Virus record (IMG/VR): IMGVR_UViG_3300031963_000042 | Span: 1-64,000 of that record | Source of the DNA: a virus | Direction: 5' to 3' (one strand) | Length of the DNA stretch: 64,000 nt | Shown: positions 38,686 to 47,329 of the stretch, one piece after another | How positions within the stretch are numbered: the first letter of the stretch is position 1 | Layout: each line of letters begins with the position of its first letter | The notes under the pieces: generated by a model | Database searches by the model: none | Told to the model about the DNA's origin: nothing | The model's input: the letters and a program-made list of their open reading frames with translations, nothing else | Translations under genes and position numbers: made by a program

Positions 38686-40569
38686 ATGAATACTCAAGTT
38701 TTAAATGAAATTAAAAAAATAAAAAAAATGATGCTTATTGAAGCATCTGAGGCTAACATTAAGAACATACTCGCTAAATTTAAAAAGGAGGATCCTAATA
38801 TTAATGATGCTGAAGCGATTGAACTTATTAAAGCGTTTGAGCGTATTAAACAAGCATTGCCTGTTGATAAAAAAGATATTACAAGGTATACTTTTAGTGA
38901 CCTTAAAAACTTGGTCGCAAGCCAAGAAAAAAGTATGTCTCAAAAGAAAAGTCTTAAAAATGCTATAACCCACTTTAGAAAGATGGGATCTAAAGCACAA
39001 AATGAAATGCTTATTCGTGGTATTAGAAATTTCTTTGAAATAGAAGATATGCTACCTAAAAGTGAACAAAACATCTTTGATTATGATGATTTTTCTACAT
39101 TAGAATATAATCTTTACAGAAGATCGAATTATAATTATAATGAATTGATTAAGAAAAAGCTTATTGATAATTTCAAAAAAGAGGGTATTACAAAAACACA
39201 AATTCTGTACTATGTAAATAAATACATAAATGAAAACTCACAATATGATATAAATACTCCTAGAGTTGATACTATGTCATTCGCTGATTTTGAAGCTCTT
39301 GTTGACGCTAATGATAAAGAGGAAATCCAACAAATTGATGCTTTCCAAGACATTAATAAAAATATTGTATATAATGATAAAAATATAACAATATATCTGG
39401 CAGATGAAAAACCTGTTGCTATTGCTTTAGGATTTGGTCGAAGTTGGTGTACTAGCCGTAAAGGTGGTGGTAATTTGTTCTATAATTACAGATTTGATAA
39501 AAATCTGACAATATACCACGTTGTAAATCACACATTAGATTATAATGACATTAATTATACATTAGTAGTGCTTGTTGATCCTCAAGGTAATATGAGGCTT
39601 GCTGACAAAACTAACTCAGGTGACTACGCTGGAATAACCGTAGTAGCTTGGGATACAATAACGAGAAAATGTAAATTTTTAGAAGATCTTAAATATATAT
39701 TCAAGCCTATTCCGCTAACAAAAAGCGAACAAGCTTTATATGCGGAAATGAAAAAAATTGAGGTAGGAAATAATCCAACAGCATTCTTTAATAACGATGA
39801 TGTTAAAGTCGCTTTATGGCTAGAATTGACTTCTGAAAAAATTTCAGATGAACAATATAAAAACTTATCATCTGAAATGCAGAAAAAATATGTAGCTTTA
39901 GGTTATAGTCTAAACTACAGTAAATTAGAAAATACTAAACAGGATACTCTTGAGTATATAATAACAAAAAGTATCGTTAGAATTTCACAATTAAAATTAT
40001 CTGAATTGTCTCACGACGATATTGTTTTGTTAAACAGTAACACAGGTCGTATGAATAAAATCAAGAAAGAGAGAAAATCCGATTTTGAAGCTGAAATAAA
40101 TATGCCTCAGGCTGCCGATAGTAGACGAATGCTAGATATTCAATACCCAGAAACAACTGACTCAAAATATGCCGCGCTTTATGGCCTAGATGATCTATTT
40201 AATAAGGTCAACGAACCAGAAAAATATAGCACGATAAATATATCAACAAAAAATTCTGGTATTGATGATGTAACATTAAATGTTGAAATACCAAGATCTA
40301 TTGGTAAATTTGTTAATATTAACACGCTATCTTTGTCTGGTGGGGTAATTAAAATCCCGGAAGAAATTTGTAAACTAGAAAACCTTACAGGCCTCTTTAT
40401 AAGAGATAATAAAAGGCTTACGACGATTCCAAGCTGTATTTTTCGTCTTCCTAGACTTGTTTCTATTAATCTATCAATGAATCCAAGTCTTAGTTTGCCG
40501 AACGAGATTTTTGAAAGATATGATGAGGTTAATAATTCTAAATTTTTTAACCGTAAAAAAAGTAAATAA
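38686..40569 (+). CDS. Head-targeted LRR protein, paralogue of 36601 (627 aa)
   Basis: Start at ATG 38686 (MNTQVLNEIKKIKKMMLIEA), giving the signature with candidate cut after LIE; the frame is open upstream to 38614 but that part covers the terminator and promoter. It has the same order as 36601: helical half, Trp-Cys block SWCTSRKGGGNLFYNYR, strands, then LRRs (IPEEICKLENLTGLFIRDN, IPSCIFRLPRLVSINLS). Divergence is considerable, so the duplication is old. Confidence 0.83.
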   Translation: MNTQVLNEIKKIKKMMLIEASEANIKNILAKFKKEDPNINDAEAIELIKAFERIKQALPVDKKDITRYTFSDLKNLVASQEKSMSQKKSLKNAITHFRKMGSKAQNEMLIRGIRNFFEIEDMLPKSEQNIFDYDDFSTLEYNLYRRSNYNYNELIKKKLIDNFKKEGITKTQILYYVNKYINENSQYDINTPRVDTMSFADFEALVDANDKEEIQQIDAFQDINKNIVYNDKNITIYLADEKPVAIALGFGRSWCTSRKGGGNLFYNYRFDKNLTIYHVVNHTLDYNDINYTLVVLVDPQGNMRLADKTNSGDYAGITVVAWDTITRKCKFLEDLKYIFKPIPLTKSEQALYAEMKKIEVGNNPTAFFNNDDVKVALWLELTSEKISDEQYKNLSSEMQKKYVALGYSLNYSKLENTKQDTLEYIITKSIVRISQLKLSELSHDDIVLLNSNTGRMNKIKKERKSDFEAEINMPQAADSRRMLDIQYPETTDSKYAALYGLDDLFNKVNEPEKYSTINISTKNSGIDDVTLNVEIPRSIGKFVNINTLSLSGGVIKIPEEICKLENLTGLFIRDNKRLTTIPSCIFRLPRLVSINLSMNPSLSLPNEIFERYDEVNNSKFFNRKKSK

Positions 40570-40570
40570 A

Positions 40571-40600
40571 AAAAACCCCCATGTTATCGTGGGGGTTTTT
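40571..40600. terminator. Bidirectional terminator
   Basis: AAAAACCCCCA, loop, TGGGGGTTTTT between convergent genes. Confidence 0.9.
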
Positions 40601-40601
40601 T

Positions 40602-41198
40602 TTATTTTATATCAGAGCTCTCTATCAATGTGTATGTAAATTTGTTGCCGTATAAATCTCTGGATTTCCTACAAATATTCATAAAATCATCAAAATCTTT
40701 TCTACGTCTAAAGACCTGGCAGCCTTCACTCCAATTTTCAACTAATAAAGACTCTGTTCTTGGATTTGACCTGTGAATATTGATTCCAAATACACCTTCT
40801 TGTATTATCTTCTCATCAAAAGTCATGTCTTTATTACTATCTCTAAAAACTTTTAAAGGGCTATCTTGGCATAAAGCTTCATATTCGTTTCTATGCTTTC
40901 TGATACTGTGAGATCTTAGATATTGTCCAGGAACCAATCTAGCAACACCATTCCTAGCTTTGAATGCGACAACCGCTTTCCGGCCTGGATCTGTAGTTAT
41001 TGGCCATTCAAAATATTGCCATTTACCTTCGGCAACAAAAGACACTGTTAATAAGTCATCGAATACGTTAGTTACTCGTTTACCTGTAGAAGAGTTTCTT
41101 ATACCGATTATATTTATATTATACTCTCTAGGGCCATCAAACCAAGCATATTTTTTATCTAAAATAGCTTTTTTTATTTTTTCTACACTATATACCAT
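40602..41198 (-). CDS. L,D-transpeptidase (YkuD)-like protein (198 aa)
   Basis: The end of the protein has GINIHRSN (H142) and, 14 residues on, WSEGCQVF (S157, G159, C160): the H...S-x-G-C pattern of the YkuD fold, where Cys is the nucleophile. YkuD enzymes cross-link or process peptidoglycan peptides; in a phage it may cleave or remodel the wall. The catalytic Arg after the Cys in the classical SHGCxR motif is not in the usual place, so activity is uncertain. No targeting signature or signal peptide. Confidence 0.65.
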   Translation of the reverse strand: MVYSVEKIKKAILDKKYAWFDGPREYNINIIGIRNSSTGKRVTNVFDDLLTVSFVAEGKWQYFEWPITTDPGRKAVVAFKARNGVARLVPGQYLRSHSIRKHRNEYEALCQDSPLKVFRDSNKDMTFDEKIIQEGVFGINIHRSNPRTESLLVENWSEGCQVFRRRKDFDDFMNICRKSRDLYGNKFTYTLIESSDIK

Positions 41199-41218
41199 AA
41201 GTTCTTAATATTTATTAT

Positions 41219-41226
41219 ATAAATAT
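41219..41226 (-). promoter_or_regulatory. ATATTTAT motif (minus strand), candidate late promoter
   Basis: 20 nt before ATG 41198 on the minus strand. Confidence 0.42.
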
Positions 41227-41266
41227 TTTATTTGAACTAAAAATTCAAACAATTTTAAATTATTGT

Positions 41267-41274
41267 GTATTTAT
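41267..41274 (+). promoter_or_regulatory. GTATTTAT, variant of the late motif
   Basis: 16 nt before ATG 41291; one difference from ATATTTAT. Confidence 0.35.
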
Positions 41275-41290
41275 AAATAACTAGTTTAGT

Positions 41291-42304
41291 ATGAAAAAAG
41301 ACCTTTTATTATTTGAAAAATACTTAAAATCTATAGTTAACAACGTAATCGTTGAGACTCATGACGAATCTAACCATCCTGGACGATATTATATATTAAG
41401 AGGATTGTATTTTTATGTTGATGACGATAGAATGTACTTAGCAGATAAATCAACGGGAGAATTAAGCCCCAATATGAGTGTTGAATTTCCATCTACAAAT
41501 GAAATTTCAGCAATCTGGACATCAAGAACTCAAGAATATGATGACGAGAATATTAAAGGTATCGAATTAAAAAATCTTGATTTTGATGAAAAAATGAAAA
41601 ATGCCATAAAATATGGTAAATATTTGCAAGCAAACAATCAAGAAATTGCGAATATTGGTACTTTAAATCCAATTATATTCTATTCTAGAAAATATAGGGC
41701 ACCATCATTGGGTGGCTTTATTATAAGCTCAGAATATCCTGAAAGTATTGAAGGACCAACAACATTAATAGACCCAATTCCTGGAAATAAAATATACTTC
41801 CAGCAATCAGCATTTAAGAAAGGAAAAGAGTTTGGTATAAGGTTAGATCTTTCAACATATGGTGAAGAACTCAATTTAAAAGACTTTGGTATCAATCAAA
41901 ATATGTTAAGGCTACCAAAAACATTTAACATTGGTGACTTCTTTGAAGAAAATTCAGCCATACCAAAAAATATAGACAAAGCCTCATTTGTTGAAATGAT
42001 AAAAGAATTTATTAAGAAAGGAGGTAAGATAAATAAAGTAACTGTAATTGCTTCTACATCAAAAGTTCCGGCAGGACATGTTGATAATGATACAAATAAG
42101 TCTAAATGGATTGATGTTAAAGATTTTGATACAGTAGTTAACGGTAATAATGATGATAATACCGGTAATTTACAGTTGACAAAAGCAAAATCTTTTAATA
42201 CATATTCACATCTAAAGAAACACATTCCAGAATTAACAAGTGCCCCATATGTTTTAAAAGCTGATGGCCCATCTGGAGAATATGTTCATGTCCGTTTTGA
42301 ATAA
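41291..42304 (+). CDS. Putative head-targeted protein (337 aa)
   Basis: Signature MKKDLLLFEKYLKSIVNNVI followed by VE|TH. Beta-rich body with acidic loops and a C-terminal half carrying T-V-I-A-S-T-S (about 250). No cysteines in obvious pairs, no membrane segment. A small hairpin with arms AAAGATTCC and GGAATCTTT follows. Not recognised. Confidence 0.8.
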   Translation: MKKDLLLFEKYLKSIVNNVIVETHDESNHPGRYYILRGLYFYVDDDRMYLADKSTGELSPNMSVEFPSTNEISAIWTSRTQEYDDENIKGIELKNLDFDEKMKNAIKYGKYLQANNQEIANIGTLNPIIFYSRKYRAPSLGGFIISSEYPESIEGPTTLIDPIPGNKIYFQQSAFKKGKEFGIRLDLSTYGEELNLKDFGINQNMLRLPKTFNIGDFFEENSAIPKNIDKASFVEMIKEFIKKGGKINKVTVIASTSKVPAGHVDNDTNKSKWIDVKDFDTVVNGNNDDNTGNLQLTKAKSFNTYSHLKKHIPELTSAPYVLKADGPSGEYVHVRFE

Positions 42305-42380
42305 AAAAAAATGAAAAACATTAAAGTAAGATTATTATATTATTGTGTGCAAATAAATGAAAAGATTCCTTGGAATCTTT

Positions 42381-42656
42381 TCATTTAAACACAATTTTTA
42401 CTTCTAAATCGCCAGATCCTTTAATTAATCTGTGCCATACATATTTAGGAATGAGTATCTCTTCTCCAATTACAAGTTTTCTTGGAAATTCGTTATCTAA
42501 TTGGACCATCCAATCAGTTTCGTGCAGTGGGGATACCAATCTATCTTCAAGATCCTGATGCCATTTTAGTTCGGCATCGTCAACGTTTTCTAAAAACGTT
42601 CTTAACTTAAAATTACCGTTATCTACTTCGGTAAAAGGTAAAAATTCTTCTGCCAT
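42381..42656 (-). CDS. Small cupin-like phage protein (91 aa)
   Basis: Pattern KWHQDLEDRLV ... HETDWMVQLDNEFPRKLVIG ... IPKYVWHRLIKGSGDLEVKI: histidines and acids at the ends of short strands, as in small cupin-type barrels of phages. Paired His/Asp could bind a metal. It starts 2 nt after the upstream gene's stop, forming an operon with it. Function unknown. Confidence 0.65.
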   Translation of the reverse strand: MAEEFLPFTEVDNGNFKLRTFLENVDDAELKWHQDLEDRLVSPLHETDWMVQLDNEFPRKLVIGEEILIPKYVWHRLIKGSGDLEVKIVFK

Positions 42657-42657
42657 A

Positions 42658-43278
42658 TTACCAACTTCTTGATGATTTAAGTCCTAATTTTTTAGCGTAC
42701 CTACCAACATTACAACTCCAGTATCCGGCTGTTGTTTTGTCTTTTTTCTGGTCGCATTTATGCCTAGCTCTGAAAGATTTTGCTCTACTTTTGCTAGCGT
42801 TTTTTATTTTTAGGTTAGGATCGCCGAACGTTACTTTTTTAATTGTTCCTTTAGGTGTTTTAACGTAAACAGCAAACTTCTTAGGCCCACCTGGAGTTCT
42901 GAATGGGCTGTTTAATCTTACATTTTTACCTCTATGCGTAGCTTCAGAAACTAACTCCGGAAGATCATCTTCGTATATTGGGGCATCTAGATACACTTCA
43001 TCTCCGTTTTCAAGTAAAATTTTTTTACCTAGGTCGGACTCTAATAACCATTGATCATCTTCGTTGTTAAATTTTATTGCACCAAAAGTATTCAAATCTC
43101 TAGCTTCATTTAGTAATTCAAAATAAGCTTCAGAGTATATTCTGAAAACATTTTCGGATAAAGGAATTTTATTTTCAATATGATATCTCATATTTTCAGA
43201 CATTTCTACGTCAATTAATACTTCTATCGGATTTGAAGTATATTCTTTTAGAACTTTCGTAATTATTGATAAATCCAT
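42658..43278 (-). CDS. Putative structural protein with basic YWSC C-terminal domain (206 aa)
   Basis: The N terminus MDLSIITKVLKE|YT is a weak form of the targeting signature. The C-terminal 90 residues are very basic: KKFAVYVKTPKGTIKKVTFG, SFRARHKCDQKKDKTTAGYW, SC. From memory, similar R-A-R-H-x-C ... Y-W-S-C domains occur in proteins encoded near phage head genes, where function is unsettled. The C and H residues could bind zinc. Confidence 0.7.
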   Translation of the reverse strand: MDLSIITKVLKEYTSNPIEVLIDVEMSENMRYHIENKIPLSENVFRIYSEAYFELLNEARDLNTFGAIKFNNEDDQWLLESDLGKKILLENGDEVYLDAPIYEDDLPELVSEATHRGKNVRLNSPFRTPGGPKKFAVYVKTPKGTIKKVTFGDPNLKIKNASKSRAKSFRARHKCDQKKDKTTAGYWSCNVGRYAKKLGLKSSRSW

Positions 43279-43293
43279 ACTTATTTTTTTATT

Positions 43294-43301
43294 ATAAATA
43301 T
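43294..43301 (-). promoter_or_regulatory. ATATTTAT motif (minus strand), candidate late promoter
   Basis: 15 nt before ATG 43278 on the minus strand. Confidence 0.42.
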
Positions 43302-43323
43302 AATACTAATGTGATAATTTTAT

Positions 43324-43331
43324 ATATTTAT
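43324..43331 (+). promoter_or_regulatory. ATATTTAT motif, candidate late promoter
   Basis: 18 nt before ATG 43350. Confidence 0.42.
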
Positions 43332-43349
43332 TGTAAAAAACAATGTAAC

Positions 43350-44315
43350 ATGAAAAAATATATAATAACACAAAAACAATATTTTAGTGTATTGAATGAC
43401 ATAATTTTAGAACAAGATAATTACAATCAAGGTGTGCAATTTGGAAATATAATATATTATCCAAATTCAATTAGAGTCACTAATCAGCCTAATGTTGTTG
43501 TCGTAAAAGACACGGTAACACAAAAAGATTACGCCTTAAAAATAAATGCCCAAGGAACTCCTGTAGATTGGTTTAGAGGTGATCCTAGCACTTTAAACGT
43601 TGGTAGGAATAAAACTGATGTAGAACAAGTTAAACAACAAGCATGTAATGGTAGAGGATTCCCTAGTGTTTGGTTTTTGATAAATAAAATTATTGCTCAG
43701 TTAGAAGGTAACTATTATCATCCAAATATGATTAGAAATACAAATGGCGTTTATTCATTTATAGGTGATAATAGGTATGGTGATTCAGGTGAAACTTTTT
43801 TAGGTATAGATAGAAAAAATTGGGGAGATGAATCACCAGAAGAATTTCAAAAATTCTGGAATTTAATTGATAAGGATAAAGAAAAAAAGAAAAATATGGG
43901 TAATAAAAAATATTGGAAAAAATGGAATTATGGATTAGAAGACGACCCACAATTACTTAAGGTTTTGAAAGAATCTGCAACTCAACTTATACGTAATAGA
44001 GTAGAGTTGTATGGCCAACAATATTTAACACAACAAGCTAAAAATCTTGTTACCTGCGAGGCTAATCTATTATTACATTTCATTTATGCTGCCTATAATG
44101 GCCGAAAATATTTTAATGAGATGGCAAATATTGTAAATAGAACAATTAGTAGTGGAGGAAATGTTAATCAATGTTTAAGTGCTTTAAACTCATATAGAGT
44201 AAATTATAGGAATAGTTTGATTAAGCAAACAGGGGAAAAAATACTTAGTATAATTAAAAGCGGTGTTTTGGATACCGTTCCTACAGTAGCTTACGCAGCA
44301 TTTAAATTACAATAG
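43350..44315 (+). CDS. GH108-like lysozyme, head-targeting signature (321 aa)
   Basis: Start at ATG 43350 (MKKYIITQKQYFSVLNDIIL, then E|QD) after the ATATTTAT motif; the longer frame from 43266 covers that motif. The C-terminal 200 residues form a lysozyme-like domain: IIAQLEGNYYHP with candidate catalytic E119, then a RYGDSGETFLGID loop and the FIYAAYNGRKYF helix. This resembles the family 108 glycoside hydrolase pattern (E-G-G near the start, then G-x-T-x-x-G-I). It would cut peptidoglycan glycan strands. Paralogue of the next gene. Confidence 0.78.
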   Translation: MKKYIITQKQYFSVLNDIILEQDNYNQGVQFGNIIYYPNSIRVTNQPNVVVVKDTVTQKDYALKINAQGTPVDWFRGDPSTLNVGRNKTDVEQVKQQACNGRGFPSVWFLINKIIAQLEGNYYHPNMIRNTNGVYSFIGDNRYGDSGETFLGIDRKNWGDESPEEFQKFWNLIDKDKEKKKNMGNKKYWKKWNYGLEDDPQLLKVLKESATQLIRNRVELYGQQYLTQQAKNLVTCEANLLLHFIYAAYNGRKYFNEMANIVNRTISSGGNVNQCLSALNSYRVNYRNSLIKQTGEKILSIIKSGVLDTVPTVAYAAFKLQ

Positions 44316-44341
44316 ATTTTTTAAAAAAAATATAATATAAT

Positions 44342-45193
44342 ATGAAAGATTCTGAAAAAAAAAGAATATTAGAAATGCATATCAATGCAACAAAAAATCA
44401 TTATTTACATGAGGCAACTAACATAGTTGACAACTATGACGAATATTGGGATTATAAAGAAGAAAATGGACAATATTATGCAAAACGTAAAGGAACCAAT
44501 GACTGGGTTTTAGCTAGAGGCAGAGCAAAGAAAAGTATTGAATCAAATGTATTCAATAAAAATGCTCAAAACATTCCACCATCAAATGCGATAACTAACC
44601 CTCAAGCAGGTATTACTGGTGGAGCTCAGTCTACTAGCATAAGTGAAATAGTTAAAACTATTGTGCAAAATTTAGAAGGCGGTTACTATCATCCTGATAT
44701 GTTAAGAGACGGTAGAGTTAGAGATGGTAGATACGGAAAGTCTGGTGAAACAATGTTCGGTATGGATAGGTTAAGAGGTGGTGATTTTGTTAAAACACCC
44801 GCAGGTCAAAGATTTTGGGCGTTAATAGATAGTGCTAACGCTAGAAAAACTTGGAAATGGAATTACTATGGAGGAAATCTACAATCAGAATTAATTGAAC
44901 TTACAGCACAAATGATTCAACCATTTTATGACAAATATTCAAAATCATATTTATCTCCAGAATCTATTAACATTGTTAATAACAATTATAAATTAAAATT
45001 TAATTTTGTTTACGCGGTATTTAATGGGCCAAAATTATTCAAGCATTTGGCTTCATTGGTTAATAAACAAGTTGCATCTGGAAACACTAATCCAGACAGT
45101 TTGGCTAATGTTGTTTTAAGTGCTAGATTAAATCATAATAAGTCGTTATATAGACAATCTGGCAAAAAAATTAAAAATATTTTAGGTATGTAA
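44342..45193 (+). CDS. GH108-like lysozyme, second copy (283 aa)
   Basis: It has a different N-terminal signature, EKKRILEMHINATKNHYLHE, related to those of 46482 and 47569 (x-x-I-L-E-x-H). Lysozyme domain: IVQNLEGGYYHPDM (E112), RYGKSGETMFGMDR, FVYAVFNGPKLF. The linker part (WVLARGRAKK) matches a small wall-side segment in the first copy. Two lysozymes next to each other could serve entry and exit, or different wall layers. Confidence 0.78.
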   Translation: MKDSEKKRILEMHINATKNHYLHEATNIVDNYDEYWDYKEENGQYYAKRKGTNDWVLARGRAKKSIESNVFNKNAQNIPPSNAITNPQAGITGGAQSTSISEIVKTIVQNLEGGYYHPDMLRDGRVRDGRYGKSGETMFGMDRLRGGDFVKTPAGQRFWALIDSANARKTWKWNYYGGNLQSELIELTAQMIQPFYDKYSKSYLSPESINIVNNNYKLKFNFVYAVFNGPKLFKHLASLVNKQVASGNTNPDSLANVVLSARLNHNKSLYRQSGKKIKNILGM

Positions 45194-45216
45194 TTTTTTT
45201 TATAAAAAAAGCGTCA

Positions 45217-45224
45217 TATCTTTG
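45217..45224 (+). promoter_or_regulatory. Host-type -7 box directly before 45229
   Basis: TATCTTTG, 4 nt before ATG 45229 (a second ATG is at 45235). Another near-leaderless arrangement like those at 8262-9182. Confidence 0.5.
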
Positions 45225-45228
45225 CGTC

Positions 45229-45624
45229 ATGAAAATGATACAAGACAAAGAAGACGCTATCAATATCGCAACAGCCACCTTTGATTGGTGCAAACGATTT
45301 TTCGCCGTTAGTGATACTCATTTTAATATAAAAATAATAGTATCATTTGATCGCAGAGTTAAACGTAGGTATGGCTATTACTCAAATGGTGTTATTGTTG
45401 TTTATCCTTTGTTGTGTAAAACAAAAAAGATGTTGATTAAAACTGTACTTCATGAGTATAAACATTTTATTCAAATGCCATATGTAAACAGTATGGCTAA
45501 TTATTCAATACTGCAAGAATATTTTGATTACGAGTCAAATCCTTATGAAATAGAAGCAAATAATTTTGCAGATGAACAATATAAAAGATGCTATGCCTCA
45601 TTAAAGAGGAAAAAAGTTATATAA
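45229..45624 (+). CDS. Zinc metalloprotease-like protein (131 aa)
   Basis: HEYKH at residues 75-79 (in TVLHEYKHFIQ) fits HExxH, and a Glu-rich segment follows (NPYEIEANNFADEQY, about 105-119), a common place for the third zinc ligand. The whole protein is a small minimal metallopeptidase domain (SprT-like in size). No signal peptide. Target unknown. Confidence 0.72.
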   Translation: MKMIQDKEDAINIATATFDWCKRFFAVSDTHFNIKIIVSFDRRVKRRYGYYSNGVIVVYPLLCKTKKMLIKTVLHEYKHFIQMPYVNSMANYSILQEYFDYESNPYEIEANNFADEQYKRCYASLKRKKVI

Positions 45625-45630
45625 AAAAAA

Positions 45631-45656
45631 AGGCCTATCGTTTGATAGGCCTTTTT
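45631..45656. terminator. Bidirectional terminator
   Basis: AGGCCTATC, loop GTTT, GATAGGCCT, with A run before and T run after. The minus-strand gene 45635-45802 stops inside it. Confidence 0.9.
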
Positions 45657-45802
45657 GCGTTCATTTCGTTTTTATATGTTATTATAACTTCAACGGGACC
45701 AAATTTTGATTTTGTTTTATCAAATTTCCAAATATCTATCGATATTTCGTCTTCAAATTTGAGTTCGTATTTCAATTTTGTGTCTTTTTGTTTAGTTGCC
45801 AT
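45635..45802 (-). CDS. Small hypothetical protein (55 aa)
   Basis: MATKQKDTKLKYELKFEDEI start, then SIDIWKFDKTKSKFGPVEVI and a basic end. The ATG follows directly on the stop of the upstream membrane protein gene (stop at 45805-45803), so it is translated with it. Strand-rich, charged, no known domain. Confidence 0.65.
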   Translation of the reverse strand: MATKQKDTKLKYELKFEDEISIDIWKFDKTKSKFGPVEVIITYKNEMNAKRPIKR

Positions 45803-46420
45803 TTATTTTTCTTTAAAACGTGAAATTAGGTTTGTTAATATTTCTTTTGTCAACTGTCCTGCCCCCAATGAGATCATTGAAGCTACGATTCTTGATGCTA
45901 TTTGTTTAGCTGATTCTGGTGTTGAGTTACTAATATCCAATAAAATTGGGATTATTGGAATTAAAAATGTATATGAAATAATTTTTGAGCTTTCAAGTGC
46001 CGCAATATTCAAACTTTTTAGTAATGATACGAAAGATTTTTTAAGCTCTTTTGCTTCGGATAAGGCTTCTAAGTATTCTTTTTCCAATCCTCTTTCATAG
46101 ACAAGCTGAATTAGTTTTTTAGTTTCTGTTTTACGAGCATTATAAACAATGGCTGATACTGCGCAAGCAATTAAAGCAGCATCTTGTTTAGTTAGATTAA
46201 ACTCAGATGTCATTAGAAAGTTATTTAATGGCCCGATGAATCCTGCTACACCAGCCCCCCATGTTGTTAACATAGTTAAATTCATTTTTGTATCCTGGGA
46301 TACCTCTTTTATAATTGAATTTGAAACCTTTATACTATTTTTTAACTCATCTTTAATTGGCTTATATTTAGATTCTGTTAATAAAATAACAAATTGCGAT
46401 TCATTTATTAGTATTTTCAT
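45803..46420 (-). CDS. Head-targeted membrane protein, paralogue of 27811 (205 aa)
   Basis: Start at ATG 46420 (MKILINESQFVILLTE|SK); the frame extends to a TTG at 46432. Hydrophobic segments near 45-65, 80-95, 140-160 and 170-190. Homologous over about 110 residues to the plus-strand protein at 27811 (see there). Confidence 0.8.
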   Translation of the reverse strand: MKILINESQFVILLTESKYKPIKDELKNSIKVSNSIIKEVSQDTKMNLTMLTTWGAGVAGFIGPLNNFLMTSEFNLTKQDAALIACAVSAIVYNARKTETKKLIQLVYERGLEKEYLEALSEAKELKKSFVSLLKSLNIAALESSKIISYTFLIPIIPILLDISNSTPESAKQIASRIVASMISLGAGQLTKEILTNLISRFKEK

Positions 46421-46431
46421 TATAGACGACA

Positions 46432-46451
46432 ATATTTATTGTAATAAATAT
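46432..46451. promoter_or_regulatory. Back-to-back ATATTTAT motifs for divergent genes
   Basis: ATATTTAT at 46432-46439 points right (42 nt before ATG 46482) and its reverse complement at 46444-46451 points left (23 nt before ATG 46420). The divergent pair supports the motif being directional. Confidence 0.5.
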
Positions 46452-46481
46452 TATCAATAATATATTTAATATAAAAAGACC

Positions 46482-46985
46482 ATGAAAAGATATCTATTAA
46501 AAGTAAATAAGTCAGAGAGAGATAGCATTTTAGAAATGCATAATACGCAACAACCTATCTGGGGTAAAACTAAGATAAATGAAAGTATAAGATCCGAATA
46601 TGAAGGAATGACTACTCATTACGGACAAAATAATAGCACACCATTATTTGTAGAAGATTTTGCCGCAGATAAAAAAGGGATCACTGTTAATAACAAAGGT
46701 GATGTAATGGAGTATCGCAATACGGAAATCAATGAGAAGAAAAAGAAGTGCAAAAAATGCGGTTTAAATGAGGAGGTTTGCAAATGTGGCAAGAAAAAAG
46801 GCAAGCCGACTAAATGTAAAAAATGCGGTTTAAATGAAGAAGTCTGCGAGTGTGGCACTATGAATGAAATGGATGAAATTGATGGCTTTACAGGCAAATT
46901 TGATTATACTGAGAGTGATCACATGTCATTAGACGAATCGATAAATAAATCCCTTAATATGTTTAAACGTATTAGAATAATTTAA
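46482..46985 (+). CDS. Head-targeted protein with duplicated Cys-rich zinc motif (167 aa)
   Basis: The N-terminal signature has two possible cut sites (ILE at 17, INE at 34). In the middle, the unit KCKKCGLNEEVC(K/E)CG occurs twice (about 87-101 and 106-121): each has C-x-x-C-G and C-x-C-G, a four-cysteine zinc-ribbon-like knot. The linker between is lysine-rich. The C-terminal part is acidic and helical. Possibly a nucleic-acid or protein binder in the head. Confidence 0.8.
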   Translation: MKRYLLKVNKSERDSILEMHNTQQPIWGKTKINESIRSEYEGMTTHYGQNNSTPLFVEDFAADKKGITVNNKGDVMEYRNTEINEKKKKCKKCGLNEEVCKCGKKKGKPTKCKKCGLNEEVCECGTMNEMDEIDGFTGKFDYTESDHMSLDESINKSLNMFKRIRII

Positions 46986-46988
46986 ATT

Positions 46989-47294
46989 ATGGAAATAATT
47001 GAGTTAATATCATATAACATTAATATTGATTCAAAAATCATTGAAGTAGAATTTAGAGTGTCAACTGACACTGTAAATGACCCTGTAAATGAAACTGAAG
47101 ATGATTTCAGATCAGATATAATTGAATTAAACGAGCTAAACAATTTTGGATTTACCGACGAGGATGTAATAATTAATTATGATGATGATTTAGAGCCTAT
47201 TGAATTTAATTTTGAGGGGTATGATTTATTGTCATTCTTAAATGAATATTATGTTGTATATCCGGAAAGAATGCCTAAAAAAAGCTTTTTATAA
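46989..47294 (+). CDS. Acidic hypothetical protein (101 aa)
   Basis: MEIIELISYNINIDSKIIEV start, very acidic (D/E-rich 30-75). 3 nt after the previous gene. No targeting signature and no recognised domain. Confidence 0.75.
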   Translation: MEIIELISYNINIDSKIIEVEFRVSTDTVNDPVNETEDDFRSDIIELNELNNFGFTDEDVIINYDDDLEPIEFNFEGYDLLSFLNEYYVVYPERMPKKSFL

Positions 47295-47301
47295 TATTTA
47301 T
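47294..47301 (+). promoter_or_regulatory. ATATTTAT motif overlapping an upstream ATG
   Basis: The motif includes the ATG at 47300, so a transcript from it would start later and favours the ATG at 47330. Confidence 0.4.
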
Positions 47302-47329
47302 GTATAGTATTAACGAAATAATTAAAATT

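Noticed and set aside
45588-46460. Plus-strand frames opposite the 45803-46420 gene
   Set aside because: The minus-strand protein has a paralogue at 27811 and its own promoter motif; the plus frames do not.
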